Shown in pieces: positions 27,999 to 38,271 of a stretch of 64,000 nt of DNA; position 1 is the first letter of the stretch, and the number at the start of each line of letters is the position of its first letter. Under the pieces are notes generated by a model. That model saw only the letters and a program-made list of their open reading frames with translations, searched no databases and was not told the origin of the DNA. The DNA comes from Polaribacter litorisediminis (GTDB taxonomy: Bacteria > Bacteroidota > Bacteroidia > Flavobacteriales > Flavobacteriaceae). The DNA lies in contig NZ_CP082966.1 of the NCBI RefSeq assembly GCF_019968605.1, positions 1 to 64,000 of the forward strand, in the 5' to 3' direction. The translations under genes were made by a program, and so were the position numbers.

Positions 27999-30368
27999 AT
28001 GAATTTCTGGACAAAAGTTGCAGGTATTATTTTAAGAAACCGGTACTTGGTTTTAGTATGCATTGCTATCATTACAGGTTTACTTGCTTCTCAAATGAAG
28101 TATATGAAATTTTCATATACAGAAGCAAATCTGTTACCAGAAAACCATGAAGCTAATTTAGAATACAATAAATTTTTAGAAATCTTTGGTGAGGAGGGTA
28201 ACCTTGTTATTCTTGGCCTTAAAGATTCCACCGTTTTTACTCCGCAAAAATTTAATGCCTGGAATGGTTTAGTAAAGCAATTTGATGATTTAGAAGAAAT
28301 AGATTTTACAGTTTCTATTGCTGATATTCAAAAATTAAAGGCCGATAGAAAAAAAAGAAAATTTGTTTTAGAGCCTCTATATGCCAAGGATCCAAAAACA
28401 TCAGAAGAAGTTTTAGCGATTAAAAAAGAACTTTTTGAAAAACTACCTTTTTACGATAATCTACTTTTTAACAAAGAAACCGGCACATTACAAACGGCTA
28501 TTTATATCAAAAAAGAGATTATAAACACTCCAAAACGTAGAGATTTTATATTCAATACATTAATCCCGATTATAGAAAAATTTGAAAAGAATCAAAATGT
28601 TGATGTTCGTATTTCAGGAATGCCTTATATTAGAACATTAAACGCTCAAAACATTCAAGATGAAATATTACTTTTTGTTTTAGGCGCACTTTTAATTACG
28701 GCGATTATCTTCTTTTTCTTTTTTCGTTCTTACAGAGCCACCTTTATAACTTTACTTGTTGTTATTGTGGGTGTTACTTGGGCTTTCGGTTTTATAGGTT
28801 GGTTTGGTTATGAAATCACTGTTTTAACCGCATTAATTCCGCCTTTAATTATTGTAATTGGGGTGCCGAATGCTGTTTTCTTGATTAATAAATATCAGCA
28901 AGAAATAAAAAAGCATGGAAATCAGGCAAAATCTTTACAACGTGTTATCGCAAAAGTTGGTAATGCAACTTTAATGACGAATATTACCACTGCCTCGGGT
29001 TTTGCAACCTTTGTGTTTGTAAAAAGTGATTTATTGCGCGAATTCGGAATTTTAGCATCCGTAAATATCATCAGTATTTTCATTTTAGCGTTGTTAATAA
29101 TTCCTATTATTTATAGTTTTATGCCACTTCCGAAAAAGAAGCATTTAAATCATTTGGAAAAAAAATGGATAGAAAATGTGGTAAATTGGATGGAAAGAAT
29201 GGTGAAAAATCAACGAATTACTATTTATTTTACCACAGTTATCGTCATTATTTTAAGCATTATTGGTGTTTATAAAATTAGAGTTTCTGGCAGTATTATT
29301 GAAGATATGCCAAAAAGTACGGGCTTTTATAAAGATATAAAATTCTTTGAAAATGAGTTTGGTGGCATTATGCCCCTTGAAATTTTAATTGATACTAAAA
29401 AAGATAAAGGAGTTATGAAATTATCCACGTTAAAAAAGATGGATAAAATTAACGAAACGATAGAATCTTTTCCAGAACTCTCAAAACCAATATCTGTTGT
29501 AAATTTGGTAAAATACTCAAAACAGGCTTACTATAAAGGAAATCCTAAATATTATCAACTACCAACAAATCAGGAACAGAGTTATATTTTTGCATATACA
29601 AAGAACACCAATAGCGATGCGGGGATGCTAAAAAACTTTGTAGATTCTACAGGTCGTTATGCAAGAATTACCACCTTTATGAAAGATATTGGTACGGATA
29701 AAATGGATGTGATTCAAGAGCGTTTAAAAGCTGTTATTAATAAAGAATTTCCGGCGGATGATTTCTCTGTTTCTATTACCGGTAAAGCACTAGTTTTTAT
29801 AAAAGGGACCAATTATTTAATTACCAATTTGGTGGTTTCTTTATCATTAGCCATTATTTTAATTGCCCTTTTTATGGCTTGGATGTTTAGATCTCCTCAA
29901 ATGATTGTAATTTCTTTGTTACCTAACATGCTTCCGTTATTAATTACAGCAGGACTCATGGGCTTTTTTGATATTCCGATAAAACCTTCAACAATTTTAG
30001 TATTTAGTATAGCATTTGGTATTTCTGTGGATGATACTATTCATTTTTTGGCGAAGTACAGGCAAGAATTAATTGCTAATAATTGGCGTATAAAACCCTC
30101 TGTTTATAGTGCTTTAAGAGAAACAGGTGTAAGTATGTTTTATACTTCTATTGTGTTATTTTTTGGCTTTTTGGTTTTTTGTCTGTCTAGTTTTGGCGGA
30201 ACTATCGCTTTAGGTGGTTTGGTATCTATCACCTTATTATTGGCCATGGTTTCTAACTTATTATTACTTCCTTCCTTATTGCTAACTTTTGAAAAGAAAA
30301 TTGCAAATAAAAAAATGTTTAAAGAACCTAAGATTAAAATTATTCCGTTAGAAGAAGAGAATTTATAA
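27999..30368 (+). CDS. RND/MMPL-family inner-membrane transporter
   Basis: A 789-residue protein with twelve predicted membrane segments in two halves. Each half has one helix, a large periplasmic domain (about 45-215 and 420-610) and five more helices. ITALIPPLIIVIGVPNAVF and SIAFGISVDDTIHFLAKYR are the conserved SSD-like helix 4 motifs, the second with the paired Asp that carries protons. Relatives export lipids or other hydrophobic molecules. The cargo here is unknown. It has its own promoter and is not clearly in an operon. Confidence 0.85.
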   Translation: MNFWTKVAGIILRNRYLVLVCIAIITGLLASQMKYMKFSYTEANLLPENHEANLEYNKFLEIFGEEGNLVILGLKDSTVFTPQKFNAWNGLVKQFDDLEEIDFTVSIADIQKLKADRKKRKFVLEPLYAKDPKTSEEVLAIKKELFEKLPFYDNLLFNKETGTLQTAIYIKKEIINTPKRRDFIFNTLIPIIEKFEKNQNVDVRISGMPYIRTLNAQNIQDEILLFVLGALLITAIIFFFFFRSYRATFITLLVVIVGVTWAFGFIGWFGYEITVLTALIPPLIIVIGVPNAVFLINKYQQEIKKHGNQAKSLQRVIAKVGNATLMTNITTASGFATFVFVKSDLLREFGILASVNIISIFILALLIIPIIYSFMPLPKKKHLNHLEKKWIENVVNWMERMVKNQRITIYFTTVIVIILSIIGVYKIRVSGSIIEDMPKSTGFYKDIKFFENEFGGIMPLEILIDTKKDKGVMKLSTLKKMDKINETIESFPELSKPISVVNLVKYSKQAYYKGNPKYYQLPTNQEQSYIFAYTKNTNSDAGMLKNFVDSTGRYARITTFMKDIGTDKMDVIQERLKAVINKEFPADDFSVSITGKALVFIKGTNYLITNLVVSLSLAIILIALFMAWMFRSPQMIVISLLPNMLPLLITAGLMGFFDIPIKPSTILVFSIAFGISVDDTIHFLAKYRQELIANNWRIKPSVYSALRETGVSMFYTSIVLFFGFLVFCLSSFGGTIALGGLVSITLLLAMVSNLLLLPSLLLTFEKKIANKKMFKEPKIKIIPLEEENL

Positions 30369-30865
30369 ATGCTAGAATTTATTCAAAAAAATCTATTCTA
30401 AAGTGAGGATTTTAAGTTCTTTTTTTAATTAATTGTGAATATTAAAACAAAGAATAAAGAGTACGATTTCTTTTTAGTTGAAGTGAAAAGAGCAGGTGCG
30501 TTTTATTATAGTAATTTTAATTGATAAATAGAATAACATTTAAACGAGATACACTTTTACTGAACCTCCGACCTAGAAAATTATAAGTTTCAGAAATTAT
30601 AAACATAAATTGTATCTTTATTTCATTGACAAAACAAAATTTAAAAACTAGAAATTAAGAAATAAAACCTAAAGAAATAGCTCCAAATGCCTTTATTATG
30701 GTAAGATTCTTTTAGAATAAATTGTTTTTTTATAGCATAAATAATAATCGCGATTATTTTTTAAATACTCCTTATTTACATCTTTAAATTATCCTATAAT
30801 TTACTACAAAAAAAGTATCTTTACAATTCGAAGAAAGCTTTTAGAACAAATCAAACAAAAGAAAA
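30369..30865. other. Intergenic region with at most a gene remnant
   Basis: Nearly 500 bases between the transporter and asnS. One short stretch (about 30433-30522) reads VNIKTKNKEYDFFLVEVKRA before a stop and may be the relic of a decayed gene, but I cannot name it. A -7-like TATCTTTA (30815-30822) probably serves asnS. Confidence 0.4.
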
Positions 30866-32299
30866 ATGACAGAGAAAAGCGTTGCCGAAATTTTAAAATC
30901 GGATGCAATTTTACAAGAAGTGCTATTAAAAGGCTGGGTAAGAACTTTTAGAAGTAATCGATTTATTGCTTTAAATGATGGTTCTACTATTAAAAATATC
31001 CAATGTGTTATCGACTTTGAAAACACAGCTGAAGAGACTTTAAAAAGAATTACAACAGGAGCTGCAATTGCTATAAAAGGAACTATTGTAGAGAGTCAAG
31101 GAAAAGGGCAAACTGTTGAAATTCAGGTTTCTGAAATTGAAATTTTAGGAGATTCTAATGCTGATGAATATCCTATTCAACCTAAAAAACATAGTTTTGA
31201 ATTTTTAAGAGAAAACGCTCATTTACGCATGAGAACCAATACATTTAGTGCTGTAATGCGCGTGCGTTCTAAACTATCTTTTGCCGTTCACAAATATTTT
31301 CAAGAAAACGGTTTTAATTATGTAAACACACCAATTATAACGGGTTCAGATGCAGAAGGTGCTGGTGAAATGTTTCGAGTAACCAATTTTCAGGACAACA
31401 AAGCGCCTGTTACGGAAGATGGAAAAATAGATTATTCAAAAGACTTTTTTGGTAAAGAAACTAACTTAACAGTTTCAGGTCAATTAGAAGCAGAAACCTT
31501 TGCTATGTCTTTAGGAAAAGCTTATACTTTCGGTCCTACATTTAGAGCTGAAAACTCAAATACTACTCGCCATTTAGCTGAATTCTGGATGATTGAACCA
31601 GAAGTGGCCTTTATGGATTTAGATGGGAATATGGATTTAGCTGAAGATTTTATCAAAGCTGTTTTAAAAGATATATTGATAACTTGCGAGGACGATTTGG
31701 CTTTTTTAGACCAACGTTTAACACAAGAAGAAAAAAGTAAACCACAAGCACAAAGAAGTGAAATGAATTTGCTTGCAAAACTTCGGTTTGTAGTGGATAA
31801 TAATTTTAAAAGAGTTTCTTATACGGAAGCCATCGATATTCTTCGAAATTCTAAACCAAACAAAAAGAAAAAATTTCAATTCCCTGTTAATGAATGGGGA
31901 GCAGATTTACAATCTGAACACGAGCGTTTTTTGGTGGAGAAACACTTTAAATGCCCGGTGATTTTGTTTGATTACCCTGCGAATATCAAAGCATTTTATA
32001 TGCGTTTAAATGATGATGGTAAAACGGTAAGAGCTATGGATGTTTTATTTCCAGGAATCGGAGAAATTGTTGGAGGTTCTCAAAGGGAAGAACGTTACGA
32101 TGTTTTAGTTGATAAAATGAAAGCTTTAAATATTGAAGAAAAAGAGTTGTGGTGGTATTTAGATTTAAGAAAATACGGTACTGCTGTTCACTCTGGATTT
32201 GGTTTAGGCTTTGAAAGATTGGTGCAATTTACAACCGGAATGAACAATATTAGAGATGTAATTCCTTTTCCAAGAACACCTCAAAATGCAGAATTTTAA
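30866..32299 (+). CDS. asnS: Asparaginyl-tRNA synthetase
   Basis: A 477-residue class IIb synthetase. N-terminal OB-fold anticodon domain (about 15-100, [20 protein letters not shown]), then the catalytic core with motif 2 [20 protein letters not shown] and motif 3 [12 protein letters not shown]. The asparagine-type active site is indicated by [11 protein letters not shown]. Length fits AsnRS. Nothing unusual is seen. Confidence 0.96.
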   Translation: MTEKSVAEILKSDAILQEVLLKGWVRTFRSNRFIALNDGSTIKNIQCVIDFENTAEETLKRITTGAAIAIKGTIVESQGKGQTVEIQVSEIEILGDSNADEYPIQPKKHSFEFLRENAHLRMRTNTFSAVMRVRSKLSFAVHKYFQENGFNYVNTPIITGSDAEGAGEMFRVTNFQDNKAPVTEDGKIDYSKDFFGKETNLTVSGQLEAETFAMSLGKAYTFGPTFRAENSNTTRHLAEFWMIEPEVAFMDLDGNMDLAEDFIKAVLKDILITCEDDLAFLDQRLTQEEKSKPQAQRSEMNLLAKLRFVVDNNFKRVSYTEAIDILRNSKPNKKKKFQFPVNEWGADLQSEHERFLVEKHFKCPVILFDYPANIKAFYMRLNDDGKTVRAMDVLFPGIGEIVGGSQREERYDVLVDKMKALNIEEKELWWYLDLRKYGTAVHSGFGLGFERLVQFTTGMNNIRDVIPFPRTPQNAEF

Positions 32300-32438
32300 T
32301 TAGATTTTTTGTATTTTTAAAAAAACTTTGAAGGCTAAATACTTTGGTTAGTTATAAAACATAATTTGGAGTGGTATAGTTATTAAAACGAAAAATATTT
32401 TGGCTATTTTTATTTCTAATTTTGAAATAACAAACTCT

Positions 32439-32648
32439 ATGAGAAAAGTAATTTTCACTTCAGAAAGTCATAAAATGTTGCAAAAGAGTAGAGGAGAAGG
32501 AGATATTAGGTTTTTTTGTTATCAATCTCTAAATGAAATTGACGTAGCAAGGACGGAAGGGATGCATGAACAGCTCTATGAACAACAAAAGTTTTTAATC
32601 AACGAAATCGAGTTTTTAAATAGTAGAATGATAAAAATAACAGTTTAA
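32439..32648 (+). CDS. Small hypothetical protein
   Basis: A 69-residue frame opening MRKVIFTSESHKMLQKSRGE. A TTG 39 nt upstream could extend it to 82 residues. It is Glu/Lys-rich with a predicted helical C-terminal half (EQLYEQQKFLINEIEFL). I recognise no family. It lies alone between asnS and rpoN, with no clear promoter or terminator, so its reality is uncertain. Confidence 0.35.
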   Translation: MRKVIFTSESHKMLQKSRGEGDIRFFCYQSLNEIDVARTEGMHEQLYEQQKFLINEIEFLNSRMIKITV

Positions 32649-32865
32649 ACATTCTAAAAAATTAAATTAAAAAATAAAGGAAAAAACGCATGGTAAACTG
32701 ATTTTTCTTAAACTATAAAAAGTTAGTTCAAATAAATAGTATAGAAATTGTTTTAGAAAATTTCTCTAATATTTGTAAATTAGAATACAATTATTGGTAT
32801 CGCCTTTTGTGATACTAATCAAGACCAAAATTCAATTTTTAAGTTTTTAAAAGAAAACTAAATAA

Positions 32866-34323
32866 ATGCTAAAACAAAGCCTTCAATACAAACTACTGCA
32901 GAAATTAAGTCCTCAACAAATTCAGTTGATGAAGTTAATTCAATTACCTACGCAAGCTTTTGAAGAACGTTTAAAACAAGAAATTGAAGAAAATCCTGCA
33001 TTAGATACTGGCAAAGAAGAATTATCATCGATCGATGATGATTTATCTAATGAATTTGATGATACGGGAACTGAAAAAATTGAAGCTGAGGACATCAATA
33101 TAGATGAATATTTAAGTGATGATGAAGTGCCAAGCTATAAAATGCAAACAAATAATTATTCGGCAGATGATGAAGAAAAAACGATACCTTATGCTGCAGG
33201 AACAAGTTTTCATCAATCTTTAAAAAATCAATTAAATACGTATTCCTTAAATGACGAAGAACGCGCTATTGCCGAATTTTTAGTGGGTAGTATTGATGAT
33301 AGTGGCTATATAAGAAGAGAGATTATAGATTTAGTTGATGATTTAGCTTTTACCGCAAATGTTTATACCACAGAACAAAAAGTAGTTTCACTACTTACGA
33401 GAGTTGTGCATACGTTAGACCCAATTGGAGTTGGTGCTAGAGACCTAAAAGAATGTTTAATAATTCAATTAAAAGCTAAAGAAAATAATAAAACAAGAAG
33501 TTTAGCGATTGATATATTAGAAACAGCTTTTGATCATTTTGTAAAAAAGCACTATATAAAATTACAAGAAAAATTTAATATTTCTATTGATGAATTAAAG
33601 GAAGTAAATGCAGAAATTTCTAGATTAAATCCGAAGCCTGGAAGCTCTTATGCTGGTAATAATAAAATTGCAGAACAAATAGTTCCAGATTTTTCTATTA
33701 AAATTATTGACGGTGAGTTAGATTTGACTTTAAATTCTAGAAATGCTCCAGAATTGCATATTTCAAGAGAGTATAACAATATCTTAAAAGGATATCAAGA
33801 ATCGAATACCAAAAGTAAATCTCAAAAAGATGCCGTGTTTTTTATCAAACAGAAATTAGATGCTGCAAAATGGTTTATAGATGCCATCAAACAGCGTCAA
33901 CAAACACTTTTAGTTACGATGAATACGATTATGCATTATCAGATTGATTATTTCTTAACTGGTGATGAACGCAATTTAAAACCGATGATTTTAAAGGATA
34001 TAGCCGATAAAATAAAAATGGATGTTTCTACCGTTTCTAGGGTTGCGAATAGCAAATATGTTTCTACGCCATATGGCACAAAACTGATAAAAGAATTCTT
34101 TTCTGAATCTATGAAAAATGATCAAGGTGAAGATGTATCAACCAAAGAAATTAAAAAAATATTAGAAACCGTCATAGCAGAAGAAGATAAAAAAAAGCCT
34201 TTAACAGACGATAAATTATCAAAAATTTTAAAAGAGAAAGGATATCCTATTGCGAGAAGAACAGTTGCTAAATATCGAGAGCAGTTAGACTTACCTGTAG
34301 CACGTTTAAGAAAAGAAATTTAG
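32866..34323 (+). CDS. rpoN: RNA polymerase sigma-54 factor
   Basis: A 485-residue sigma factor. Region I activator-binding segment (MLKQSLQYKLLQKLSPQQIQ), an acidic region II (about 45-110), core-binding domain (about 115-300), and DNA-binding domain ending with the RPN box ARRTVAKYREQL close to the C-terminus. It directs transcription from -24/-12 promoters together with AAA+ activators, none of which is in the window. The stop codon overlaps the GTG start of the next gene (TAGTG). Confidence 0.96.
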   Translation: MLKQSLQYKLLQKLSPQQIQLMKLIQLPTQAFEERLKQEIEENPALDTGKEELSSIDDDLSNEFDDTGTEKIEAEDINIDEYLSDDEVPSYKMQTNNYSADDEEKTIPYAAGTSFHQSLKNQLNTYSLNDEERAIAEFLVGSIDDSGYIRREIIDLVDDLAFTANVYTTEQKVVSLLTRVVHTLDPIGVGARDLKECLIIQLKAKENNKTRSLAIDILETAFDHFVKKHYIKLQEKFNISIDELKEVNAEISRLNPKPGSSYAGNNKIAEQIVPDFSIKIIDGELDLTLNSRNAPELHISREYNNILKGYQESNTKSKSQKDAVFFIKQKLDAAKWFIDAIKQRQQTLLVTMNTIMHYQIDYFLTGDERNLKPMILKDIADKIKMDVSTVSRVANSKYVSTPYGTKLIKEFFSESMKNDQGEDVSTKEIKKILETVIAEEDKKKPLTDDKLSKILKEKGYPIARRTVAKYREQLDLPVARLRKEI

Positions 34324-34913
34324 TGCGTTTTTACAAATTCATATCTACTATTTTACATCCCATTGTAATCCCTACAATAACTGTGATGTTGTATTTCTTA
34401 TTGGTACCGAATACAATTGTTAGCAGTCAAAAATTAACCATTTTAAGTTTAATTTTTACCATTACTTATTTAATACCGTTATTAATTTTAATACTTTTTA
34501 AAAAATTAAAAATTATTAAAAATTATCAAACAAATAGCATAAAAGAACGAAAATTACCTATGGCATTAATGATTGTATTATTTTACTTATTAGGGAACAC
34601 CATCAGTAATATTGGTAATTTAAGCCATCTCTTTTATGCAACTTCCTTAGGTCTATTACTAATTTATATCTTGTTCTTTTTTAACATAAAGGCAAGCGTG
34701 CATCTGCTCTCATTAGGTTTATTCATAAGTTTCTTTATGGTAATATCCATTTTGTATGCACAATCATATATTTTATTAATAACTATTATTTTCTTGTTGT
34801 CAGGTATTTTAGCAAGTGCAAGGCTAAATTTAAAAGCGCATACTACTAAAGAAATATATATTGGTTTTTTTATCGGAATTATGGCGCCTTTTTTAGTGTA
34901 TGCAATTTTATAA
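34323..34913 (+). CDS. Six-to-seven-helix membrane protein of unknown function
   Basis: A 196-residue integral membrane protein with about six hydrophobic helices and a short Lys/Arg-rich loop near residues 60-80 (KNYQTNSIKERKLP). Such genes in flavobacteria are sometimes annotated as PAP2-like, and ILHPIVIPT near the N-terminus fits, but the PAP2 catalytic motifs (PSGH and the distal His) are absent. I do not assign activity. The GTG start overlaps the rpoN stop, so it is translationally coupled. Its 3' end overlaps the convergent barrel gene by 6 bp. Confidence 0.65.
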   Translation: MRFYKFISTILHPIVIPTITVMLYFLLVPNTIVSSQKLTILSLIFTITYLIPLLILILFKKLKIIKNYQTNSIKERKLPMALMIVLFYLLGNTISNIGNLSHLFYATSLGLLLIYILFFFNIKASVHLLSLGLFISFFMVISILYAQSYILLITIIFLLSGILASARLNLKAHTTKEIYIGFFIGIMAPFLVYAIL

Positions 34914-35582
34914 CAGATAAAATATAAGTCCAAATTTTAGGATACTAGTATCGATAGTTTCGCCATTTATTTTGGCATTGGTAAACATAGGAGTAAGATT
35001 GTAAAAAAGATTAAGATTCACCTCATCATAACCTGCGGAAAGGGACAATCCATATTGTAATTTTTGATATGCACTGACATTTTTATATTCAAAATTCATA
35101 GAATTTTCTTCAAATTGAAATTTATTAGAAAGATTATATAAAAATTTTAGCCCTCCATAAAATCTCCAGAACTCATATTTTTTTGCATTAGATGTTCTAA
35201 ATCTCAATTCTATGGGGAACTCTAAATTATGAGCCTTAAATACATTAGAAGTAAGATTGATAGCAGGATTAAAAACAGTTACATTATTAATCTCTTCAAC
35301 TCTTAATTTATGATTAAAAAAATCAAATCCATAACCTATTCCTAAAGCAATGGAGATGGTTCCTTTTTTATTTAGAATAATATCTTTTATAAAACCCATT
35401 GATAAAGCGTAGGAAAAACCACTTTTACTTATTTCTTTCGGTTGATTAGAAAATTGAGCATAAGAAATCGATCCATAAATTTGATCTTCGGCATACCAAT
35501 CCCCTAATTGTAAGGAATCTTTTTGAGCACATACATTCAGCACAAAAAATAATAAACAGTTAAAACAAAATATTTTCATCAT
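34908..35582 (-). CDS. PorT-like outer-membrane beta-barrel protein
   Basis: A 224-residue secreted protein with signal MMKIFCFNCLLFFVLNVCAQ and an all-beta pattern of amphipathic strands (ISIALGIGYGFDF, LEFPIELRFRTS, WRFYGGLKFLYNLS, KFGLIFYLL at the end). It resembles the PorT family of eight-stranded barrels. PorT/SprT itself is required for type IX secretion, but I cannot tell whether this is that ortholog or a paralog. It lies downstream of an ExbB/ExbD operon, separated by a strong terminator. Confidence 0.65.
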   Translation of the reverse strand: MMKIFCFNCLLFFVLNVCAQKDSLQLGDWYAEDQIYGSISYAQFSNQPKEISKSGFSYALSMGFIKDIILNKKGTISIALGIGYGFDFFNHKLRVEEINNVTVFNPAINLTSNVFKAHNLEFPIELRFRTSNAKKYEFWRFYGGLKFLYNLSNKFQFEENSMNFEYKNVSAYQKLQYGLSLSAGYDEVNLNLFYNLTPMFTNAKINGETIDTSILKFGLIFYLL

Positions 35583-35644
35583 TTTAAGCTAAAACGTTAA
35601 AAAGTAAAATACACGATACCTTCAAAAATAAACTAATTAAATAA

Positions 35645-35680
35645 AAAAAGGGTTTAATTCGTACGAATTAAACCCTTTTT
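35645..35680 (-). terminator. Terminator of the exbB-exbD operon
   Basis: A perfect 36-bp palindrome: AAAAAGGGTTTAATTC, GTAC, then the exact complement ending in TTTTT. It lies just past the last exbD gene and could act on both strands. Confidence 0.85.
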
Positions 35681-35698
35681 ATAATGTGTGAAAATATG

Positions 35699-36166
35699 TT
35701 AGTTTTTCGCAGCTGTCGTCGTAGAATAATTAATTTTAAGAGCATTTACATCTCTTAATTTTAATCTAATATCTATAATCGTTCCTACATTAGATTCTCT
35801 ATCAGCTTTAATAGATGTTGTCATAAGAGGAATTAGTTGTTCAGCAATCTTGTCTCTTTTACTTAAAATAAAAGCTGGAACCTGATCTGCTGTAGAAATT
35901 TTATCATTCAACTGAATTTTATTATAACCCACACCATCTCTGTTCGTGTCTTTTGATTTACCTACATAAATTGTACTGACCAAACTTTTATCTTCTAACT
36001 TTTTAATTTCACTAGCAGCTGGCAATCTAGGATTTTCAATTACTAAATTGGTTTCTCTCATAGTTGTGGTAACCATAAAGAAAAATAGTAACATAAAAAC
36101 AATATCTGGTAATGCTGCCGTGTTTACAGCCGGTATACCTTTTTTCTTCTTTCTAAATTTAGACAT
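35699..36166 (-). CDS. ExbD/TolR-family energy-transducing protein (second copy)
   Basis: A 155-residue inner-membrane protein with one N-terminal helix carrying the proton-path Asp (AALPDIVFMLLFFFMVTTT) and a periplasmic ExbD domain. With ExbB it uses the proton gradient to drive TonB-dependent transport. It is the last gene of a four-gene operon exbB, a 153-residue membrane protein, exbD, exbD. Two unlike ExbD proteins per ExbB is common in Bacteroidota. Confidence 0.9.
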   Translation of the reverse strand: MSKFRKKKKGIPAVNTAALPDIVFMLLFFFMVTTTMRETNLVIENPRLPAASEIKKLEDKSLVSTIYVGKSKDTNRDGVGYNKIQLNDKISTADQVPAFILSKRDKIAEQLIPLMTTSIKADRESNVGTIIDIRLKLRDVNALKINYSTTTAAKN

Positions 36167-36187
36167 TTGTTAAATTTTAAAAATTAA

Positions 36188-36832
36188 TTAAGAGGTTGGT
36201 TCGGCATCCGAAATTATTTGAGGATAAGATTTTTTAATATCTTCCACTTTGTTTCTTAAGGACTCCACTCTATTTTTTAAATCTGCACTTTTCTTAGCAT
36301 CCTTAAACGATTCTTCTAATTCATCAAACGTTACGCCGTAACGTTCTTTAGACAATCTGTTTCTTAATTCGCTATATGCCCTTAACAACTCATTTTGAAC
36401 TACAATATACGTACCATATTCTGTACCTCTATCACTTTGAACCGAAATAATTGCTTTGTTAGGATGATCTGAAGAGGCATCACTTCTTTCTCCTTTACAA
36501 TAATCACAAGCTGCACCAGGAGAACCATCTTCTCCAGGCTTACCTATGCCTCCACCATTATCTATAAACTTAATGGCAGCGTCTTTAATATCTTTAATTT
36601 CCATGCGCTCTCCTTCTACAAGGAGTTCATTATTTCTATTAATATTTACTTCAAAGATATTTTTCTCCTTAATCACTGGAGGCACATAATCTGCTGGTGG
36701 TTTTTCTGATAACTTCTTAGAGACACCTGAATCTACATTCATGGTTGTAGTTACTAAGAAGAAAATTAATAACAGAAAAGCAATATCTGCCATCGAACCT
36801 GCGTTAATTTCTGGATTTTCTCTTCTTGCCAT
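36188..36832 (-). CDS. ExbD/TolR-family energy-transducing protein (first copy, extended)
   Basis: A 214-residue ExbD with the membrane helix GSMADIAFLLLIFFLVTTTM (functional Asp). It is longer than its neighbour. The periplasmic part contains an insertion around residues 95-125 with ACDYCKGERSD (a CxxC pair) and an extended, charged C-terminal helix (about 160-210, KKSADLKNRVESLRNKVEDI). The insertion may be disulfide-stabilised in the periplasm. It sits 4 nt after the upstream membrane-protein gene. Confidence 0.88.
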   Translation of the reverse strand: MARRENPEINAGSMADIAFLLLIFFLVTTTMNVDSGVSKKLSEKPPADYVPPVIKEKNIFEVNINRNNELLVEGERMEIKDIKDAAIKFIDNGGGIGKPGEDGSPGAACDYCKGERSDASSDHPNKAIISVQSDRGTEYGTYIVVQNELLRAYSELRNRLSKERYGVTFDELEESFKDAKKSADLKNRVESLRNKVEDIKKSYPQIISDAEPTS

Positions 36833-36836
36833 AATT

Positions 36837-37298
36837 TTATGATTTAACCAATCCTTTTAATAAATCCCAAACAAAGAATAAACTAGCAATACCACCTAAA
36901 ATGAGGCTATACCAAATTCCTGTTCCTACCCAATGATTAATTGATGAACCTTCTTCACCTCCTGGTTCTATTTTTCCTGCTGCATTATAAACTGCTTCAC
37001 TATCAGACAAGAAATAAGCGATGAATAAAAGAACTGCTAATACAGCTACTCCTCCTAAAGTTTTCTTTAAGTTTTCTGGATTCCTTACTAAAGCCCATAA
37101 AGATAAAGCAATTGTAATTATTACTGCAGCATAAAAAAGATATGTAGAATAGTAAATTAATGGGCTCACCACTTTGTTAGCTACATCTACATTAGTTTCA
37201 ATGGTTTCAGTATCTTCCATAAAAATTCTTATGAAAAGGAAACCACCTATAATGGCTATTATAGCAATTAAAATATTTAAAATTTTAGTACTTTTCAT
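36837..37298 (-). CDS. Four-helix membrane protein in the ExbBD operon
   Basis: A 153-residue inner-membrane protein with hydrophobic segments near residues 7-27, 48-70, 83-100 and 125-148 and a Gly/Glu-rich loop (KIEPGGEEGSSINHW). I do not recognise a named domain. Its position, 8 nt after exbB and 4 nt before exbD, suggests a fixed accessory subunit of this ExbBD motor. Confidence 0.75.
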   Translation of the reverse strand: MKSTKILNILIAIIAIIGGFLFIRIFMEDTETIETNVDVANKVVSPLIYYSTYLFYAAVIITIALSLWALVRNPENLKKTLGGVAVLAVLLFIAYFLSDSEAVYNAAGKIEPGGEEGSSINHWVGTGIWYSLILGGIASLFFVWDLLKGLVKS

Positions 37299-37306
37299 AT
37301 TGAATA

Positions 37307-38032
37307 TTATTTTTTATACTTTACTAGTAAATCTATCAAAGAGATAGAAGCATCTTCCATACTGTTTACAATACTATCAATTTTCGCAACGATATAATTA
37401 TAAAAAATCTGAAGAATGATCGCAACAATAAGACCAAATACAGTTGTTAATAAGGCTACTTTAATACCCCCTGCAACTACCGCTGGAGAAATATCATTTG
37501 CTACTGCAATGTCATTAAATGCTCCAATCATACCAATTACAGTACCCATGAAACCAAGCATTGGTGCAAGAGCAATAAACAAAGAAATCCATGAAACATT
37601 TTTCTCTAATTGTCCCATTTGAACACCTCCATAAGAAACAACTGCTTTTTCAGCTTGCTCCACACTTTCATCAACTCTATCTAAACCTTGATAAAAAATT
37701 GAGGCTACTGGTCCTTTTGTATTTCTACAAACTTCTTTAGCAGCTTCTACACCACCAGAGCTCAATGCATCATCTACATTTGCTAATAATTTTTTAGTAT
37801 TCGTTGTGGCCATGTTTAAATAAATAATTCTCTCAATGGCGATAGCTAATCCTAAAATTAAAGCTACTAATACAATCCCCATAAATCCAGGGCCACCGTC
37901 AATAAAGTTTTGCTTTAAGATTTGGTGAAAAGTTTGAGATTCTGTTGCTGCTGCTTCTTGAGCGAAAGTGGATTGTATAGCTCCAAAAAACATAAATCCG
38001 GTTACAGATAAGACATTTACTACTTTTTTCAT
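37307..38032 (-). CDS. ExbB/TolQ/MotA-family proton channel
   Basis: A 241-residue protein. An N-terminal signal-like helix (MKKVVNVLSVTGFMFFGAIQ) precedes the three-helix ExbB core: GIVLVALILGLAIAIERIIY, then the paired helices WISLFIALAPMLGFMGTVIG and GGIKVALLTTVFGLIVAII. It forms the pentameric stator around ExbD. It is the first gene of the operon, with a weak -7-like TACCTTTA (38074-38067) in its leader. Confidence 0.93.
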   Translation of the reverse strand: MKKVVNVLSVTGFMFFGAIQSTFAQEAAATESQTFHQILKQNFIDGGPGFMGIVLVALILGLAIAIERIIYLNMATTNTKKLLANVDDALSSGGVEAAKEVCRNTKGPVASIFYQGLDRVDESVEQAEKAVVSYGGVQMGQLEKNVSWISLFIALAPMLGFMGTVIGMIGAFNDIAVANDISPAVVAGGIKVALLTTVFGLIVAIILQIFYNYIVAKIDSIVNSMEDASISLIDLLVKYKK

Positions 38033-38271
38033 CTTTGTTATAAATTAATTTTAATTGTTAACGGGTTAAAGGTATAAATTTTCATCTCAAAAAAAGAAAA
38101 AAATGACGAAATTTCTATTTTTTAATTGAGAAATTCTCTTTTTCATTTTAGAGACTGCCAAGTAACAAAAAATGTTATGCATAAAAAAATTTTTTTATGA
38201 TATTTCTCCGATTAGATTCAAATTATTGCGAAAACATTTCTTTTTTGAAGTATTCTTTGTAATTTAATTAC

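Noticed and set aside
30433..30522. Gene fragment VNIKTKNKEYDFFLVEVKRA
   Set aside because: Too short, and I could not link it to a family. Kept only as a note in the intergenic entry.
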